Shown: positions 1-7,782 of the stretch, piece after piece
Layout of the letters: the number at the start of each line of letters is the position of its first letter
Numbering within the stretch: the stretch's first letter is position 1
Origin: Verrucomicrobiota bacterium
GTDB taxonomy: Bacteria; Verrucomicrobiota; Verrucomicrobiia; Limisphaerales; JADLHS01
DNA length: 11,425 nucleotides
NCBI GenBank assembly: GCA_025360895.1
Contig: JANYBF010000300.1
Span: forward strand, 1 to 11,425
Reading direction: 5' to 3'
Program-made: the position numbers and the translations under genes
Notes under the pieces: model-generated
Databases searched by the model: none
The model's input: the letters and a program-made list of their open reading frames with translations, nothing else
Told to the model about the DNA's origin: nothing

Positions 1-13
1 GCAGGCGGATCGA

Positions 14-397
14 ATGCGTTGGTTTCCGGTTTTGGATGCGGATGGAAATCCGAAACCGTATCGGCCACGCCCGAAAGAAATTTCGCCGCCCACCTCGACC
101 GAAGACTCAGAGTCGCCGTCGCCGAACACTTTGCCCGAGGCGAACAATGGTGAAATTGCGCCAGCGACACATCCGATGCCCGGAAAATTCTACACCATCC
201 ACAAGGGGGATTCGATTTTGGCCATTGCCAACGCCGTCAGCGGGCTGGGCCAGCCGTTGACGCCGAAGGAGATTTTGGAAGCCAACCCGGATTTGGATCC
301 CGCCCGGTTAAAGATCGGTCAGAAGATTCTTATCCCAACCAGCGAGACGCAAAGCGAAACGGATGGGGCAAACGGTGGGTTGGACAACGAACGCTGA
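14..397 (+). CDS. LysM-domain protein, probably the C-terminal part of a longer protein
   Basis: A single LysM peptidoglycan-binding domain lies at about residues 58-108. It contains YTIHKGDSILAIA, a conserved NPDLDP turn and IGQKILIP at its end, all typical LysM landmarks. LysM domains bind N-acetylglucosamine in peptidoglycan, so the protein probably acts at the cell wall. Residues 13-55 are proline-, serine- and acid-rich and look like a flexible linker. The ATG at 14 has a possible AGGCGG ribosome site at 3-8. However, the frame stays open to the window edge and no signal peptide is seen, so the true start may lie upstream and this would then be a C-terminal tail. It converges with the hybrid kinase gene, leaving 36 bases between the two stops and no obvious terminator. 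LysM assignment is confident; the start is not. Confidence 0.7.
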   Translation: MRWFPVLDADGNPKPYRPRPKEISPPTSTEDSESPSPNTLPEANNGEIAPATHPMPGKFYTIHKGDSILAIANAVSGLGQPLTPKEILEANPDLDPARLKIGQKILIPTSETQSETDGANGGLDNER

Positions 398-433
398 TTT
401 CCATGCGCCAGAACTGCCTCCGCCAAGCAAGGC

Positions 434-3199
434 TCAAGCCGTCGCAAGTTCCAGAATTGGCAACGGTGGATTATCGAGGCATTTGCGAACCCGTTGCGCC
501 AGTTGCGGTGGACGATAGGGCTTGGCCAGGAACATGGGGTCGGTTTCGCTCAAACTCTTGCCCCCAATCTCGGTGCTGTAGCCACTGCTGTAAATGACCC
601 GGAGGTCGGGCTTGCGTTGGCGAAGTTGCTGAGCGAGTTCCGCTCCGCCAATGCCGCCCGGCATGACCATGTCGGTCAGGAGGAGGTCCACTTTTCCCTG
701 GCAGGTTTCCCAAACCTTAAGGGCTTGTACGCCGGTTTCCGCCTCGAGCACACGATAATCATATTCCTTGAGCACTCTGGCCACGAGCTCGCGGAGCAGA
801 GGCTCGTCTTCCACGAGCAGAATGGTTTCGCGCCCGCCCCGCGCAATCATCTGGGTATCATGCTGGTCGTCCGTCTCGACCACGACGTTGGGGAGCGCCG
901 GCCAGAAAACGCGGAAGGTGGTGCCCTGACCGACCTGGCTGATCACCTCGACCCAGCCTTGGTGCTGTTTCGCAATACCGTAAACGGTGGCCAGGCCCAA
1001 ACCGGTGCCGCGGCCGACTTCCTTGGTGGAAAAGAATGGTTCAAAAATCCGGGCCAGCGTTTTGGCATCCATGCCACAGCCGGTATCCTGGACGGTGAGG
1101 GTGACAAAAAGTCCGACGCGGGCCTCGGGTCGTTGCAACACGTAATTGGCGCGAATTTCGGTTACGGTAGTGGTGACCGTCAGGCAACCGCCTTTGGGCA
1201 TGGCATCGCGGGCGTTGACCGCCAGATTCATGACGACCTGTTCAATCATGCCGTCGTCCGCTTTGATGGCGGGGAGTTTTTCCGCATAGCTGGTTTTCAG
1301 CACGATGTCCTCGCCAAGCAAGCGCGGGAGCATCTTGCCGAAATCGGCAAGGACGGAGTTGAGGTTCAGGGGCCGGGCCTGAATGACCTGCTTGCGGCTG
1401 AAGGTGAGCAATTTTCGCGTGAGCACAGTCGCGCGCCGGGCGGCGCCGGAAATTTGCTTCAACGGGTTCGCCATGGACTCGTCCCCGTTTACCTTCACGA
1501 GCAGGCAATCGGCGTAACCCTGAATGATCGTCAGCACGTTGTTATAGTCGTGCGCAATACCCGCCGCCATCTGGCCGACGGATTCGAGTTTCTGCGCGTG
1601 GCGATACTGCGTCTCCAAACTCAACATCTCAGTGATCTCGCTACCGTAGCAATGGACCACATGATTGTCGGCGACGGGGAAAAACGACCAACTGATGGTC
1701 CGGTCATTGATGACCACCAACTCGCGCAGGCGTTTGGCCCCCCGGGTCAGCGAATCGTTCACGATGTCCGCCGCGTTGGCGGGCAAAATCTCCAGGATGT
1801 GTGCCTTGCCAAAAGAACGAGCCAGCTCCACCGCCGCATCATTCGTGTAACTGAGTTCCGCGCCGGCAGTGAATTCCAGGACGGGATTAGGATTCACGCG
1901 CGGGAACGCTGCGAGTTTCTGTACTTGCACTTCGGCCTGCTTGCGATCGGTGATGTCGCTCAAACTGCCCGACGCGCCCAGCACCAAACCGGCTTCGTTC
2001 CGCGTCAGGCGGAGATACAACTCAGCCCACCGCGGTTCACCCTGCCGGGTCAGCAGGCGGGCTTCAAAGCTGCAATGGTCACCTTCGCCATTGACCAGTT
2101 TGACGAACCGCGCGCGGGTGGCGCCGCGATCATCGGGATGAAAGTACTCCAGAAAAGATTTCCCAAGCGTGTCAGCGATGGCGAAACCGGTGATCTCGGT
2201 CCAAGCGGGATTGAGAAACGACCAATACCCGAACTCGCTGATTTGAAATACCACTTCCTTGATGCTGGCGACGACGGAGTGGTAGCGGCTTTCGCTGGCA
2301 TCGAGAGCGTCCTCCGCCTGTTTGCGTTGGATGCACAGAGCGACGCCGTTGGCCACGGAGCCAAGTTCCTGCAGCACGGTTTCAGCCAGCGGTTCGCTGC
2401 CGTAGAGGGACATGCACCCGACCAGCCGGCCTTCGAGCATCAACGGGTAGGCGGCAAAGGAAACCAGTCCTTCCGCCTGCGCCCAGGCGCGCCCGCCCAA
2501 GCGGTGATCCGTCGCCAGCTCTGGGATGTACACCGTCTGGCCACTCAAGAGCGCGTCCAGCTTCAAATTTTCGGAGGCCGACAGCGCGGCGGCGGCTTTC
2601 GCCCCGGCGCTCGCGCTTAATTGCAGCGTTTTTTCCGTGCCGTCGCAGGTCCATACTTGGGCCAGCGTGCCATTGAGATACTGCGCCATCGCGCCCGCGC
2701 AATTTTCCAAAATCACCGGCAAGGTCGCGCGACACGTCAAGACCAGTCCCACCTGGGCGCCGAACGCCGCGAGGCGGGCCTGTTCAAACGCCGCGAGCGA
2801 CGCGGCGCGTTTGCGTTCGATCGCGTAGCGGATCGTGCGCTCCAGGGTTTGCGCTTCAATCTGACCTTTAACGAGATAATCCGCCGCGCCGGCCTTCATC
2901 GCCGCGTGGTCGGCATCCGCGTGCCCCGCGCCGGTGACCAAGATCACCGGGGCCTCGGCGCCGGCGGCCCGGGCCGCCTGCAATAATTCCACGCCGTCAT
3001 GGGCGCCCAACCGGAAATCCACCAGACAAATGTCCTGGTGGTTTTTTTGCATGGCGCTGAGGCCTTCCTCGAACGTCTGGGCCCACTCGATGGTGTACGC
3101 GCAGCCCTTGATGTCCTTCAAGAGATCGCGCGTGAGCATGAAGTCTTCCTCGTCGTCTTCGACAATCAACACCCGGAAATTTCGCGGTTCGATATTCAT
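434..3199 (-). CDS. Hybrid sensor histidine kinase (REC-GAF-PAS-PAS-HisKA-HATPase-REC)
   Basis: A 921-residue soluble hybrid kinase without membrane segments. Domains in order: receiver 1 at about 8-125 (acid pocket D15/D16, phospho-acceptor D61, K111); GAF-like at about 145-290; PAS 1 at about 300-420, ending in the usual SDITDRKQAE; a second, weaker PAS at about 425-525; HisKA with the phospho-accepting H550 in GIAHDYNN; HATPase with N box N658/N662, DTGCGM at 705-710 and GTGLGLA at 731-737; and receiver 2 at about 792-912 (E797/D798, D843, K893). The layout fits a cytoplasmic integrator that receives phosphate at its N-terminal receiver, or senses through GAF/PAS, and passes it to the C-terminal receiver. 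It is last in a three-gene operon. Its ATG overlaps the stop of the response regulator by 4 nt (ATGA), implying translational coupling. The signal and final output are unknown; no DNA-binding domain is present. Confidence 0.93.
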   Translation of the reverse strand: MNIEPRNFRVLIVEDDEEDFMLTRDLLKDIKGCAYTIEWAQTFEEGLSAMQKNHQDICLVDFRLGAHDGVELLQAARAAGAEAPVILVTGAGHADADHAAMKAGAADYLVKGQIEAQTLERTIRYAIERKRAASLAAFEQARLAAFGAQVGLVLTCRATLPVILENCAGAMAQYLNGTLAQVWTCDGTEKTLQLSASAGAKAAAALSASENLKLDALLSGQTVYIPELATDHRLGGRAWAQAEGLVSFAAYPLMLEGRLVGCMSLYGSEPLAETVLQELGSVANGVALCIQRKQAEDALDASESRYHSVVASIKEVVFQISEFGYWSFLNPAWTEITGFAIADTLGKSFLEYFHPDDRGATRARFVKLVNGEGDHCSFEARLLTRQGEPRWAELYLRLTRNEAGLVLGASGSLSDITDRKQAEVQVQKLAAFPRVNPNPVLEFTAGAELSYTNDAAVELARSFGKAHILEILPANAADIVNDSLTRGAKRLRELVVINDRTISWSFFPVADNHVVHCYGSEITEMLSLETQYRHAQKLESVGQMAAGIAHDYNNVLTIIQGYADCLLVKVNGDESMANPLKQISGAARRATVLTRKLLTFSRKQVIQARPLNLNSVLADFGKMLPRLLGEDIVLKTSYAEKLPAIKADDGMIEQVVMNLAVNARDAMPKGGCLTVTTTVTEIRANYVLQRPEARVGLFVTLTVQDTGCGMDAKTLARIFEPFFSTKEVGRGTGLGLATVYGIAKQHQGWVEVISQVGQGTTFRVFWPALPNVVVETDDQHDTQMIARGGRETILLVEDEPLLRELVARVLKEYDYRVLEAETGVQALKVWETCQGKVDLLLTDMVMPGGIGGAELAQQLRQRKPDLRVIYSSGYSTEIGGKSLSETDPMFLAKPYRPPQLAQRVRKCLDNPPLPILELATA

Positions 3200-3657
3200 G
3201 GCGCAGCGATTTTAATAGTCGGCAGCTCAACGAGCCCAAACCAGTAAGCAACCATTTTTGTGACCGTCGTCACGAGGACATCAAACGCGGCCGGCTTGGT
3301 GATAAAGGAGTTGGCGCCCAGTTGATAAACCGTACGGATGTCGGTATCGGCGCGCGACGTGGTGAAGACCACGATGGGGATCTGGCGCAGGTCCGGGTGG
3401 GCGCGGATTTCCTTGAGTGCCTCGCGCCCATCTTTGCGCGGCATGTTCAAATCCAGCAAGATCAAGCCCGGACGGGGCGCGGTCAGAGCTTTGGTGTATT
3501 GGCCGCGGGCCAAGAGGTAGTCCAGCAACTCCTCGCCATCGGCCACAAAGCGAAGCTGTTCCTGCACACCGCATTCGGCAAAGGCTTCCTGCACGAGGAG
3601 TCGGTCATCGGTATCATCCTCGGCCATTAGAATGAGGTGGTTTTTGAGGTCAATCAT
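3196..3657 (-). CDS. Single-domain response regulator, Rcp1/CheY-like
   Basis: A 153-residue stand-alone receiver. The acid pocket is E13/D14/D15, the phospho-acceptor is D69 in LILLDLNMP, the switch threonines are T99/T100 and the conserved lysine is K121. The long loop after helix 1 and the LDLNMPRKDGREAL block are typical of the Rcp1 family, which pairs with phytochrome-like and related PAS histidine kinases. There is no output domain, so it probably works as a phosphate shuttle or by protein contact. The ATG at 3657 was chosen because it forms an ATGA overlap with the stop of the upstream kinase and leaves a normal-length receiver; the frame is open 40 codons further upstream, but that stretch lies inside the kinase gene. 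The next gene starts in the same overlapping way. A relay of kinase to this receiver to hybrid kinase is an inference from gene order. Confidence 0.92.
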   Translation of the reverse strand: MIDLKNHLILMAEDDTDDRLLVQEAFAECGVQEQLRFVADGEELLDYLLARGQYTKALTAPRPGLILLDLNMPRKDGREALKEIRAHPDLRQIPIVVFTTSRADTDIRTVYQLGANSFITKPAAFDVLVTTVTKMVAYWFGLVELPTIKIAAP

Positions 3658-5441
3658 GCCGAAGATTTTTCCTTGGCCGGATGTTGTAACGGGAGGTTCA
3701 CGATAAAGGTCGCCCCCTCGCCCGGCTTGCTCTTCGCCGTGATGACGCCCTTGTGCCGATCCACGATGCGCCGACAAACGGCGAGGCCAATGCCGGTACC
3801 ATCGTACTCCTGCCGGCCATGCAAGCGTTGAAACACAGCGAAGATCCGGTCCAGATATTTCTCGTCAAAGCCAATACCGTTATCCTTGATGATGAGTTGG
3901 AAAAACGGCGGCTCGTCCGGCGGCGCACTCGTCGCCGTTTGATCAAAATCCAGCGGGAGTGGGGTATTACCTTCGCGACCGGCCACGATTCGTCCGCTAA
4001 TCTCCACTCGGGGTTTCGCATTCGGCAGCTGAAACTTGAGGGCGTTGCCGATCAGATTCTGGAGCAGTTGGCGTAATTGCAGAGGGTCCGCTTCAATTTT
4101 TGGGAGTTCCCCGACGACGACCTCGGCCCCGGTCTTTTCGATGCGCACTTCCAGGTCGCCCAGCACCTCCCGGGTGATCTGCCCCAGATCCACGAGGACA
4201 AAGGGTTCGGTGCGACTGATAACCCGCGAGAAGGTGAGCAGGTCGTTGATCAACGTCTGCATGCGGGCGGCGGCGTTCTGCATGCGGGCAAGATAATCCG
4301 CACCTTCTTCCGGCAGGGCCGCCTCGCATTTTGTTTTCAAGCGGTCTCCGAACGCCCGGATTTTCCGCAACGGCTCCTGCAAATCGTGCGACGCGACAAA
4401 AGCAAACTGCTCCAGTTCCGCATTGGAACGCGTCAGTTCCGCCGCCTTGATTTCCAAGGCCGCCGCCGATTGCTTGCGCTCGGTGATGTCCTTGAACAAC
4501 ACGACCCGACCGACTAACACCTCGTTTTCATAAATGGGTGAACGCACAAATTCTGCGTCGAAGCTCCCGCCATCCTTCCGTTTCAAAACCACGTCCAACG
4601 GCCCGCCCCGGGCGGGGCTTGTCTCCGGGGCCACATCGTCCCTGGCCAGATCGCCAAACACCTCAACCTCCTTGCGGCCCACCATGGCTTTGACCTCCAG
4701 CCCCATGAGCCGCGCCGCCGGCGGATTGACGTAAATGATGACGCCGACGGGGTTGATGCCACAGATGCCTTCGCCAGCCGAGTTCAGGATCAATTCGTAC
4801 TGACGCTGACGCTTTTGCATCTCCTCGAAGCGTGCCTGCACATGGACTTCCAACACGTCCCGGTTGCGGGCTGGTTCCGGCCGCGCCAGTTGGAGACTCC
4901 GCTCCAATCTTTCCGACCGCCGCTGCCGGGTCAATTCCTCCTGTAGCTCTCCGTTCACCCGGGTAAGGCCCACGAGTTGGGCTTCCATCCCCTTGCGTTC
5001 GCGCAGCAAAAGATTCTCAAATGCGAGCTTCTCGGCGACTTGCATCCGCAATTGACTGGTCAGCGACTCCCAATTCGCAAACCCCGTCTTCATGCGCTTT
5101 TGCCACGCCCGGTCACTGAATCGGAACCCGCCGAAGGTCATCAAAATCAGCAACGCTCCACTCCCCAGAATCATGGTTACCGCCATCAGCCGCCATTGCA
5201 TCATCTGGTTCAACTGACTTGCCCCCTTGCTGGGGAGCATCGGCGTCAGTTCATTGGTCACCCGCGTCGTCTCCGCATACATCCAACTGCCCACGCACAC
5301 TGTCACCACAAGAATGGCGGCCAGCACGGCGGTCTGCCACCGGTGGGAGGCGGTTGGGCCGGGCACGACGGAGGTCGCCGTGGCACTCGCCTCTGGCGTT
5401 ACCTCGACCCCGGTAAGTGATAGTGGTTGAGCTTCGACCAT
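3654..5441 (-). CDS. Membrane-anchored PAS sensor histidine kinase
   Basis: A 595-residue kinase. Two hydrophobic segments (about 35-53 and 85-103) enclose a short extracytoplasmic loop of about 30 residues, too small for a large ligand-binding domain. A charged, probably coiled-coil stretch follows (about 115-215), then a PAS domain at about 211-322 ending in KDITERKQS. HisKA contains the phospho-accepting H352 in ASHDLQEPLRK, and HATPase carries N462/N466, D520-NGIGF and GTGIGLA at 548-554. The SHDLQEPLRK form is the one seen in Cph1-like kinases that work with Rcp1-type receivers, which agrees with the gene immediately downstream. It is the first gene of the operon. The ATG at 5441 has a modest GGTGA ribosome site a few bases upstream. 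The stop overlaps the regulator start (ATGA). The stimulus cannot be read from the sequence; no chromophore-binding or haem motif was recognised. Confidence 0.93.
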   Translation of the reverse strand: MVEAQPLSLTGVEVTPEASATATSVVPGPTASHRWQTAVLAAILVVTVCVGSWMYAETTRVTNELTPMLPSKGASQLNQMMQWRLMAVTMILGSGALLILMTFGGFRFSDRAWQKRMKTGFANWESLTSQLRMQVAEKLAFENLLLRERKGMEAQLVGLTRVNGELQEELTRQRRSERLERSLQLARPEPARNRDVLEVHVQARFEEMQKRQRQYELILNSAGEGICGINPVGVIIYVNPPAARLMGLEVKAMVGRKEVEVFGDLARDDVAPETSPARGGPLDVVLKRKDGGSFDAEFVRSPIYENEVLVGRVVLFKDITERKQSAAALEIKAAELTRSNAELEQFAFVASHDLQEPLRKIRAFGDRLKTKCEAALPEEGADYLARMQNAAARMQTLINDLLTFSRVISRTEPFVLVDLGQITREVLGDLEVRIEKTGAEVVVGELPKIEADPLQLRQLLQNLIGNALKFQLPNAKPRVEISGRIVAGREGNTPLPLDFDQTATSAPPDEPPFFQLIIKDNGIGFDEKYLDRIFAVFQRLHGRQEYDGTGIGLAVCRRIVDRHKGVITAKSKPGEGATFIVNLPLQHPAKEKSSA

Positions 5442-5752
5442 GATATTTCACCGCGTTCGCTCGCGGCAAAAACCTCGAGCGGCGTGAGAAAGACGCTTTC
5501 CTGCAAGCACCTTAAAGACCAGCTTTGCCAAAATGATCTTTCGCGCGTGAGAACGGTGGAATTAAAACTGGGCGCCGGCCGATGGTCGAACCTGCCTGTC
5601 CCGGTCTTTGTCATGGATTGAGACTCCATGGCTGTCATACAAGCCTTGGCCGGACGTTTCGCGTACGAAACGAGTCCCCACCGCTGCCCATCGCTTGTTT
5701 GCGGATTCTTGCATGACTCCCACAACTCGCATAGCGTTTGGCCATTGAAGTT
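5442..5752. other. Divergent intergenic region between kinase operon and dapL
   Basis: These 311 bases separate two divergently transcribed units and must hold both promoters. Several short open frames cross it, but none has a plausible ribosome site or recognisable protein. No convincing -35/-10 pair was found in either direction. The only clear structure is the palindrome at 5655-5672. Confidence 0.6.
5655..5672. promoter_or_regulatory. Operator-like inverted repeat upstream of dapL
   Basis: CGTTTCG and CGAAACG form perfect 7-bp arms around a CGTA centre. The 18-bp length and symmetry are those of a dimeric helix-turn-helix operator. It lies about 80 bases before the dapL start and about 215 bases before the kinase start, so either could be controlled. 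The binding protein is unknown and no second copy was seen in the window. Confidence 0.35.
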
Positions 5753-6991
5753 ATGGCCTTACTCAACGAGAACTATCTAAAACTGAAAGCGGGCTACCTG
5801 TTTCCCGAAATCGGCCGGCGCGTGAAAACCTTTTGTGAAGCGAATCCCGAGGCAGCCAAGCGCCTCATTCGTTGCGGCATCGGCGACGTGACCGAACCAC
5901 TTCCCTCCGCCGTCATCGCGGCGATGCACCAGGCCGTGGACGAGATGGCGGCGCGAGAGACTTTCAAGGGTTACGGACCCGAGCAGGGCTACGAGTGGTT
6001 GCGCGCCGCTATTGCGAAAAATGACTTCCGCGACCGGGGCCTTGACGTGGCCGACGACGAAATCTTCGTCAGTGACGGTTCAAAGTGCGATTGCGGCAGC
6101 ATCCTCGATATTCTGGGCAGCAAGAATAGAATCGCCATAAGCGATCCGGTGTATCCCGTCTATGTGGACACCAACGTGATGGCCGGCCACACGGGCGAGG
6201 CCAACGCGGCGGGCGCTTACGGCAAGATTGTTTATCTCCCATGTCGCCCCGGCAACGGCTTCATCCCCGAACCCCCAAAGCGGCAGGTGGACGTAATCTA
6301 TCTTTGCTCCCCAAACAACCCGACCGGAGCCACCGCCACCCGGGAGCAGCTTGCGGCATGGGTGAAATACGCGCTCGAACACAAGGCCGTGATTTTGTTT
6401 GATGCGGCCTACGAAGCTTACATCACCGACCCGGCGCTGCCGCACTCGATTTATGAAATTCCAGGGGCGCGCGAATGCGCCATCGAGTTCCGCAGCTTCT
6501 CGAAGAACGGCGGGTTCACCGGCACGCGCTGCGCGTTCACCGTGGTTCCCAAGTCACTGAACGCCACCACCAAATCCGGCGAAGCGAAGCCGCTGCACCC
6601 GCTATGGTCGCGCCGGATGACCACGAAGTTCAACGGCGTCAGCTACATCGTCCAGCGCGCCGCCGAGGCGCTTTATTCCCCCGAAGGCAAGGCGCAGGTG
6701 AAGGTGCTCGTCGAACATTATCTCGGCAACGCGGGAGTCTTGCGGAAAGGCGCGAAGCAAGCCGGGCTGAAAGTATTCGGCGGGGTAAACGCGCCGTACA
6801 TCTGGGTGCGCACCCCCAAAGGCGTCACAAGTTGGCAGGCGTTCGATAAAATTCTTGGCGAGGTGAATGTGGTCATCACGCCCGGTTCGGGTTTCGGCTC
6901 GAAGGGGGAGGGATATTTCCGCATCAGCGCCTTCAATAGCCGCGCCAACGCGGAAGAAGTCGCGCGGCGGTTGCCGGAATTAAAGTGGTAG
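5753..6991 (+). CDS. dapL: LL-diaminopimelate aminotransferase
   Basis: A 412-residue fold-type I PLP enzyme that converts tetrahydrodipicolinate plus glutamate directly to LL-diaminopimelate, the short transaminase route to meso-DAP for peptidoglycan and to lysine. The N-terminus NENYLKLKAGYLFPEIGRR is the DapL signature, which separates it from ordinary aspartate-type aminotransferases. Other landmarks are GIGDVTEPLP near residue 42, the ISDPVYPVYVDTNVMAG block, SPNNPTG at 196-202, DAAYEAYI, and the PLP lysine K251 in SFSKNGGFTGTR. Full length for the family. The ATG at 5753 was chosen because it gives the standard N-terminus; a TTG five codons upstream (5738) is in frame but adds nothing conserved, and neither start has a strong ribosome site. 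It is monocistronic here. DapL is known from Verrucomicrobiota, Chlamydiae, Cyanobacteria, plants and others, which supports the lineage guess. Confidence 0.95.
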   Translation: MALLNENYLKLKAGYLFPEIGRRVKTFCEANPEAAKRLIRCGIGDVTEPLPSAVIAAMHQAVDEMAARETFKGYGPEQGYEWLRAAIAKNDFRDRGLDVADDEIFVSDGSKCDCGSILDILGSKNRIAISDPVYPVYVDTNVMAGHTGEANAAGAYGKIVYLPCRPGNGFIPEPPKRQVDVIYLCSPNNPTGATATREQLAAWVKYALEHKAVILFDAAYEAYITDPALPHSIYEIPGARECAIEFRSFSKNGGFTGTRCAFTVVPKSLNATTKSGEAKPLHPLWSRRMTTKFNGVSYIVQRAAEALYSPEGKAQVKVLVEHYLGNAGVLRKGAKQAGLKVFGGVNAPYIWVRTPKGVTSWQAFDKILGEVNVVITPGSGFGSKGEGYFRISAFNSRANAEEVARRLPELKW

Positions 6992-7046
6992 GCGGCGACG
7001 AACGGGAGGGGTGATGAGTTGTGGTTTTATGCTCCGAACCCGGTGA

Positions 7047-7065
7047 CGCCGCCCTTACTGCGGCG
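7047..7065 (+). terminator. Weak hairpin after dapL
   Basis: CGCCGC and GCGGCG form a 6-bp GC-only stem with a 7-base loop, 56 bases after the dapL stop. No T-run follows, so a rho-independent terminator is only a possibility. Confidence 0.25.
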
Positions 7066-7078
7066 GGCAACGGTGGGC

Positions 7079-7107
7079 TTGCACGGATTTCGGTCCGCCG
7101 TTACTGT
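7079..7107 (+). promoter_or_regulatory. Possible sigma70-type promoter of the tRNA-Arg remnant
   Basis: TTGCAC (7079-7084) and TACTGT (7102-7107) are separated by 17 bases, and the tRNA begins 11 bases after the -10. Each box matches the consensus at only about half its positions. Placement is the main argument: the tRNA fragment seems to have kept its own promoter. Confidence 0.3.
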
Positions 7108-7117
7108 CTCCTTAGCT

Positions 7118-7156
7118 GCGCCTGTAGCTCAGTTGGATAGAGCATCTGCCTTCTAA
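7118..7156 (+). pseudogene. 5' half of a tRNA-Arg(UCU) gene, broken after the anticodon loop
   Basis: The 39 bases read as acceptor strand GCGCCTG, the linker TA, D-arm GCTC-AGTTGGATA-GAGC, base A, anticodon stem TCTGC and loop CTTCTAA with anticodon TCT. This is the canonical bacterial tRNA-Arg(UCU) up to base 38. The expected GCAGA that should close the anticodon stem is absent; instead TCGAAGAACGG follows. No T-arm or 3' acceptor strand completing it was found in the following kilobases. The break coincides with the anticodon-loop crossover used by many tyrosine-recombinase elements, so it is probably one end of a past integration or deletion. As it stands the gene cannot give a functional tRNA. 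Confidence 0.8.
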
Positions 7157-7721
7157 TCGAAGAACGGAAATTCTCACACTTCCTCACACCTAATCCAGGC
7201 CCGTATTCATTGGTTATTTTGCACTTCGGTTTCCTCCGAAATCAGCAGAAATCAGCTCGAAAATGGCCCCCAGTATACAAAGCCAGTATCCAAAATTCAT
7301 CCCGGAATTACCTGCCTTTTAGGCAGTTTGCCGAAGTGTGATTTTTCGAGGAATTTTGCTTAAAATTTTGGGAGATTTACAACAAGGCAGTTGCATCTTC
7401 ATCCATTTTCCTCGGAATCGGATGTAAATTTTCTCTGGCTTTGGCTACTGTTTTGTTGGATCGCAAGACTTCAGGAATTTCCCCGTTCGCGTTCCCGTGC
7501 TTGTCATGCAGCTTGCGGATTGAAGGCCAAGCCGGATTCCAACCACGCGAACGCTCACCCCCCATGAATGCCTGGTCGTGTCAAATTTGCCACCAGCACC
7601 GCGCCCCGTCTCCCACTCGCGGATCTGGTTTCAAATCCGACACCACCAGGCGAGATCTTGCGCGAATGGATGTTCTCGTTTCACGCCGGGCCAGGCCGCG
7701 AGCAATGCTTCAAAAAGTTTT
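7157..7721. other. Gene-poor accessory DNA after the broken tRNA
   Basis: About 565 bases without a convincing gene. The first 300 are clearly more AT-rich than the surroundings. Small structures are visible: an 8-base near-repeat CTCACACT/CTCACACC 10 bases apart at 7173-7190, a CTGCC-TTTTA-GGCAG hairpin at 7312-7326, an AATTTT-GCTT-AAAATT hairpin near 7353, and the long imperfect palindrome at 7571-7650. Short minus-strand frames (for example 7377-7565) show no recognisable domain. It may be the worn distal end of the cassette array or of an older mobile element. Confidence 0.5.
7571..7650. repeat. 80-bp imperfect inverted repeat
   Basis: Arms 7571-7596 and 7625-7650 are 26 bases each and complementary at 21 positions, around a 28-base spacer. 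The arms start CCTGGT and end ACCAG. The mismatches are clustered (1, 2 and 2 bases) rather than scattered. The size and the imperfect symmetry are like those of an attC site or a small palindromic element, but no standard RYYYAAC/GTTRRRY ends were found. It lies on the distal side of the two cassettes. Confidence 0.55.
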
Positions 7722-7782
7722 TCAACCGAAGCTGAAATGATTTCTGAAAACAGCCGTGCAGCCTATCCTCGTATTAGGCGGT
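7722..7782 (-). other. Candidate degenerate attC of cassette 2
   Basis: On the minus strand, CCGCCTAAT begins directly at the stop of the cupin gene and contains GCCTAAT, the same R'' form as in the neighbouring attC. Its TAGGCGG complement pairs with CCGCCTA at the other end of the same cassette (8189-8195), as expected for one cassette. The partner R' end is unclear; GTTGAAA near 7722 is the best candidate and does not fit GTTRRRY fully. The stem is weak (GGCTG/CAGC). The R'' end is plausible; the distal boundary is a guess. Confidence 0.4.

Noticed and set aside
494..2620. A 708-codon open frame antisense to the hybrid kinase
   Set aside because: It lies opposite a protein with clear REC/PAS/kinase motifs, shows no domain of its own, and is the usual shadow in GC-rich DNA.
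5399..5725. A 108-codon minus-strand frame in the dapL/kinase intergenic region
   Set aside because: It overlaps the kinase start in another frame, has no plausible ribosome site and resembles no known protein.
7377..7565. A 62-codon minus-strand frame in the gap
   Set aside because: No recognisable domain and no clear ribosome site; the length is common by chance.
7625..7655. Displaced 3' half of the tRNA (T-arm-like GGTTTCAAATCC followed by CAGGCG)
   Set aside because: The T-loop has an extra base, the T-stem does not pair properly, and the stretch is better explained as one arm of the 80-bp inverted repeat.
7118..7700. Group I intron interrupting the tRNA-Arg anticodon loop
   Set aside because: CTTC/GAAG could resemble a P1 helix, but the expected U-G pair at the splice site is missing and no 3' exon of the tRNA was found downstream.
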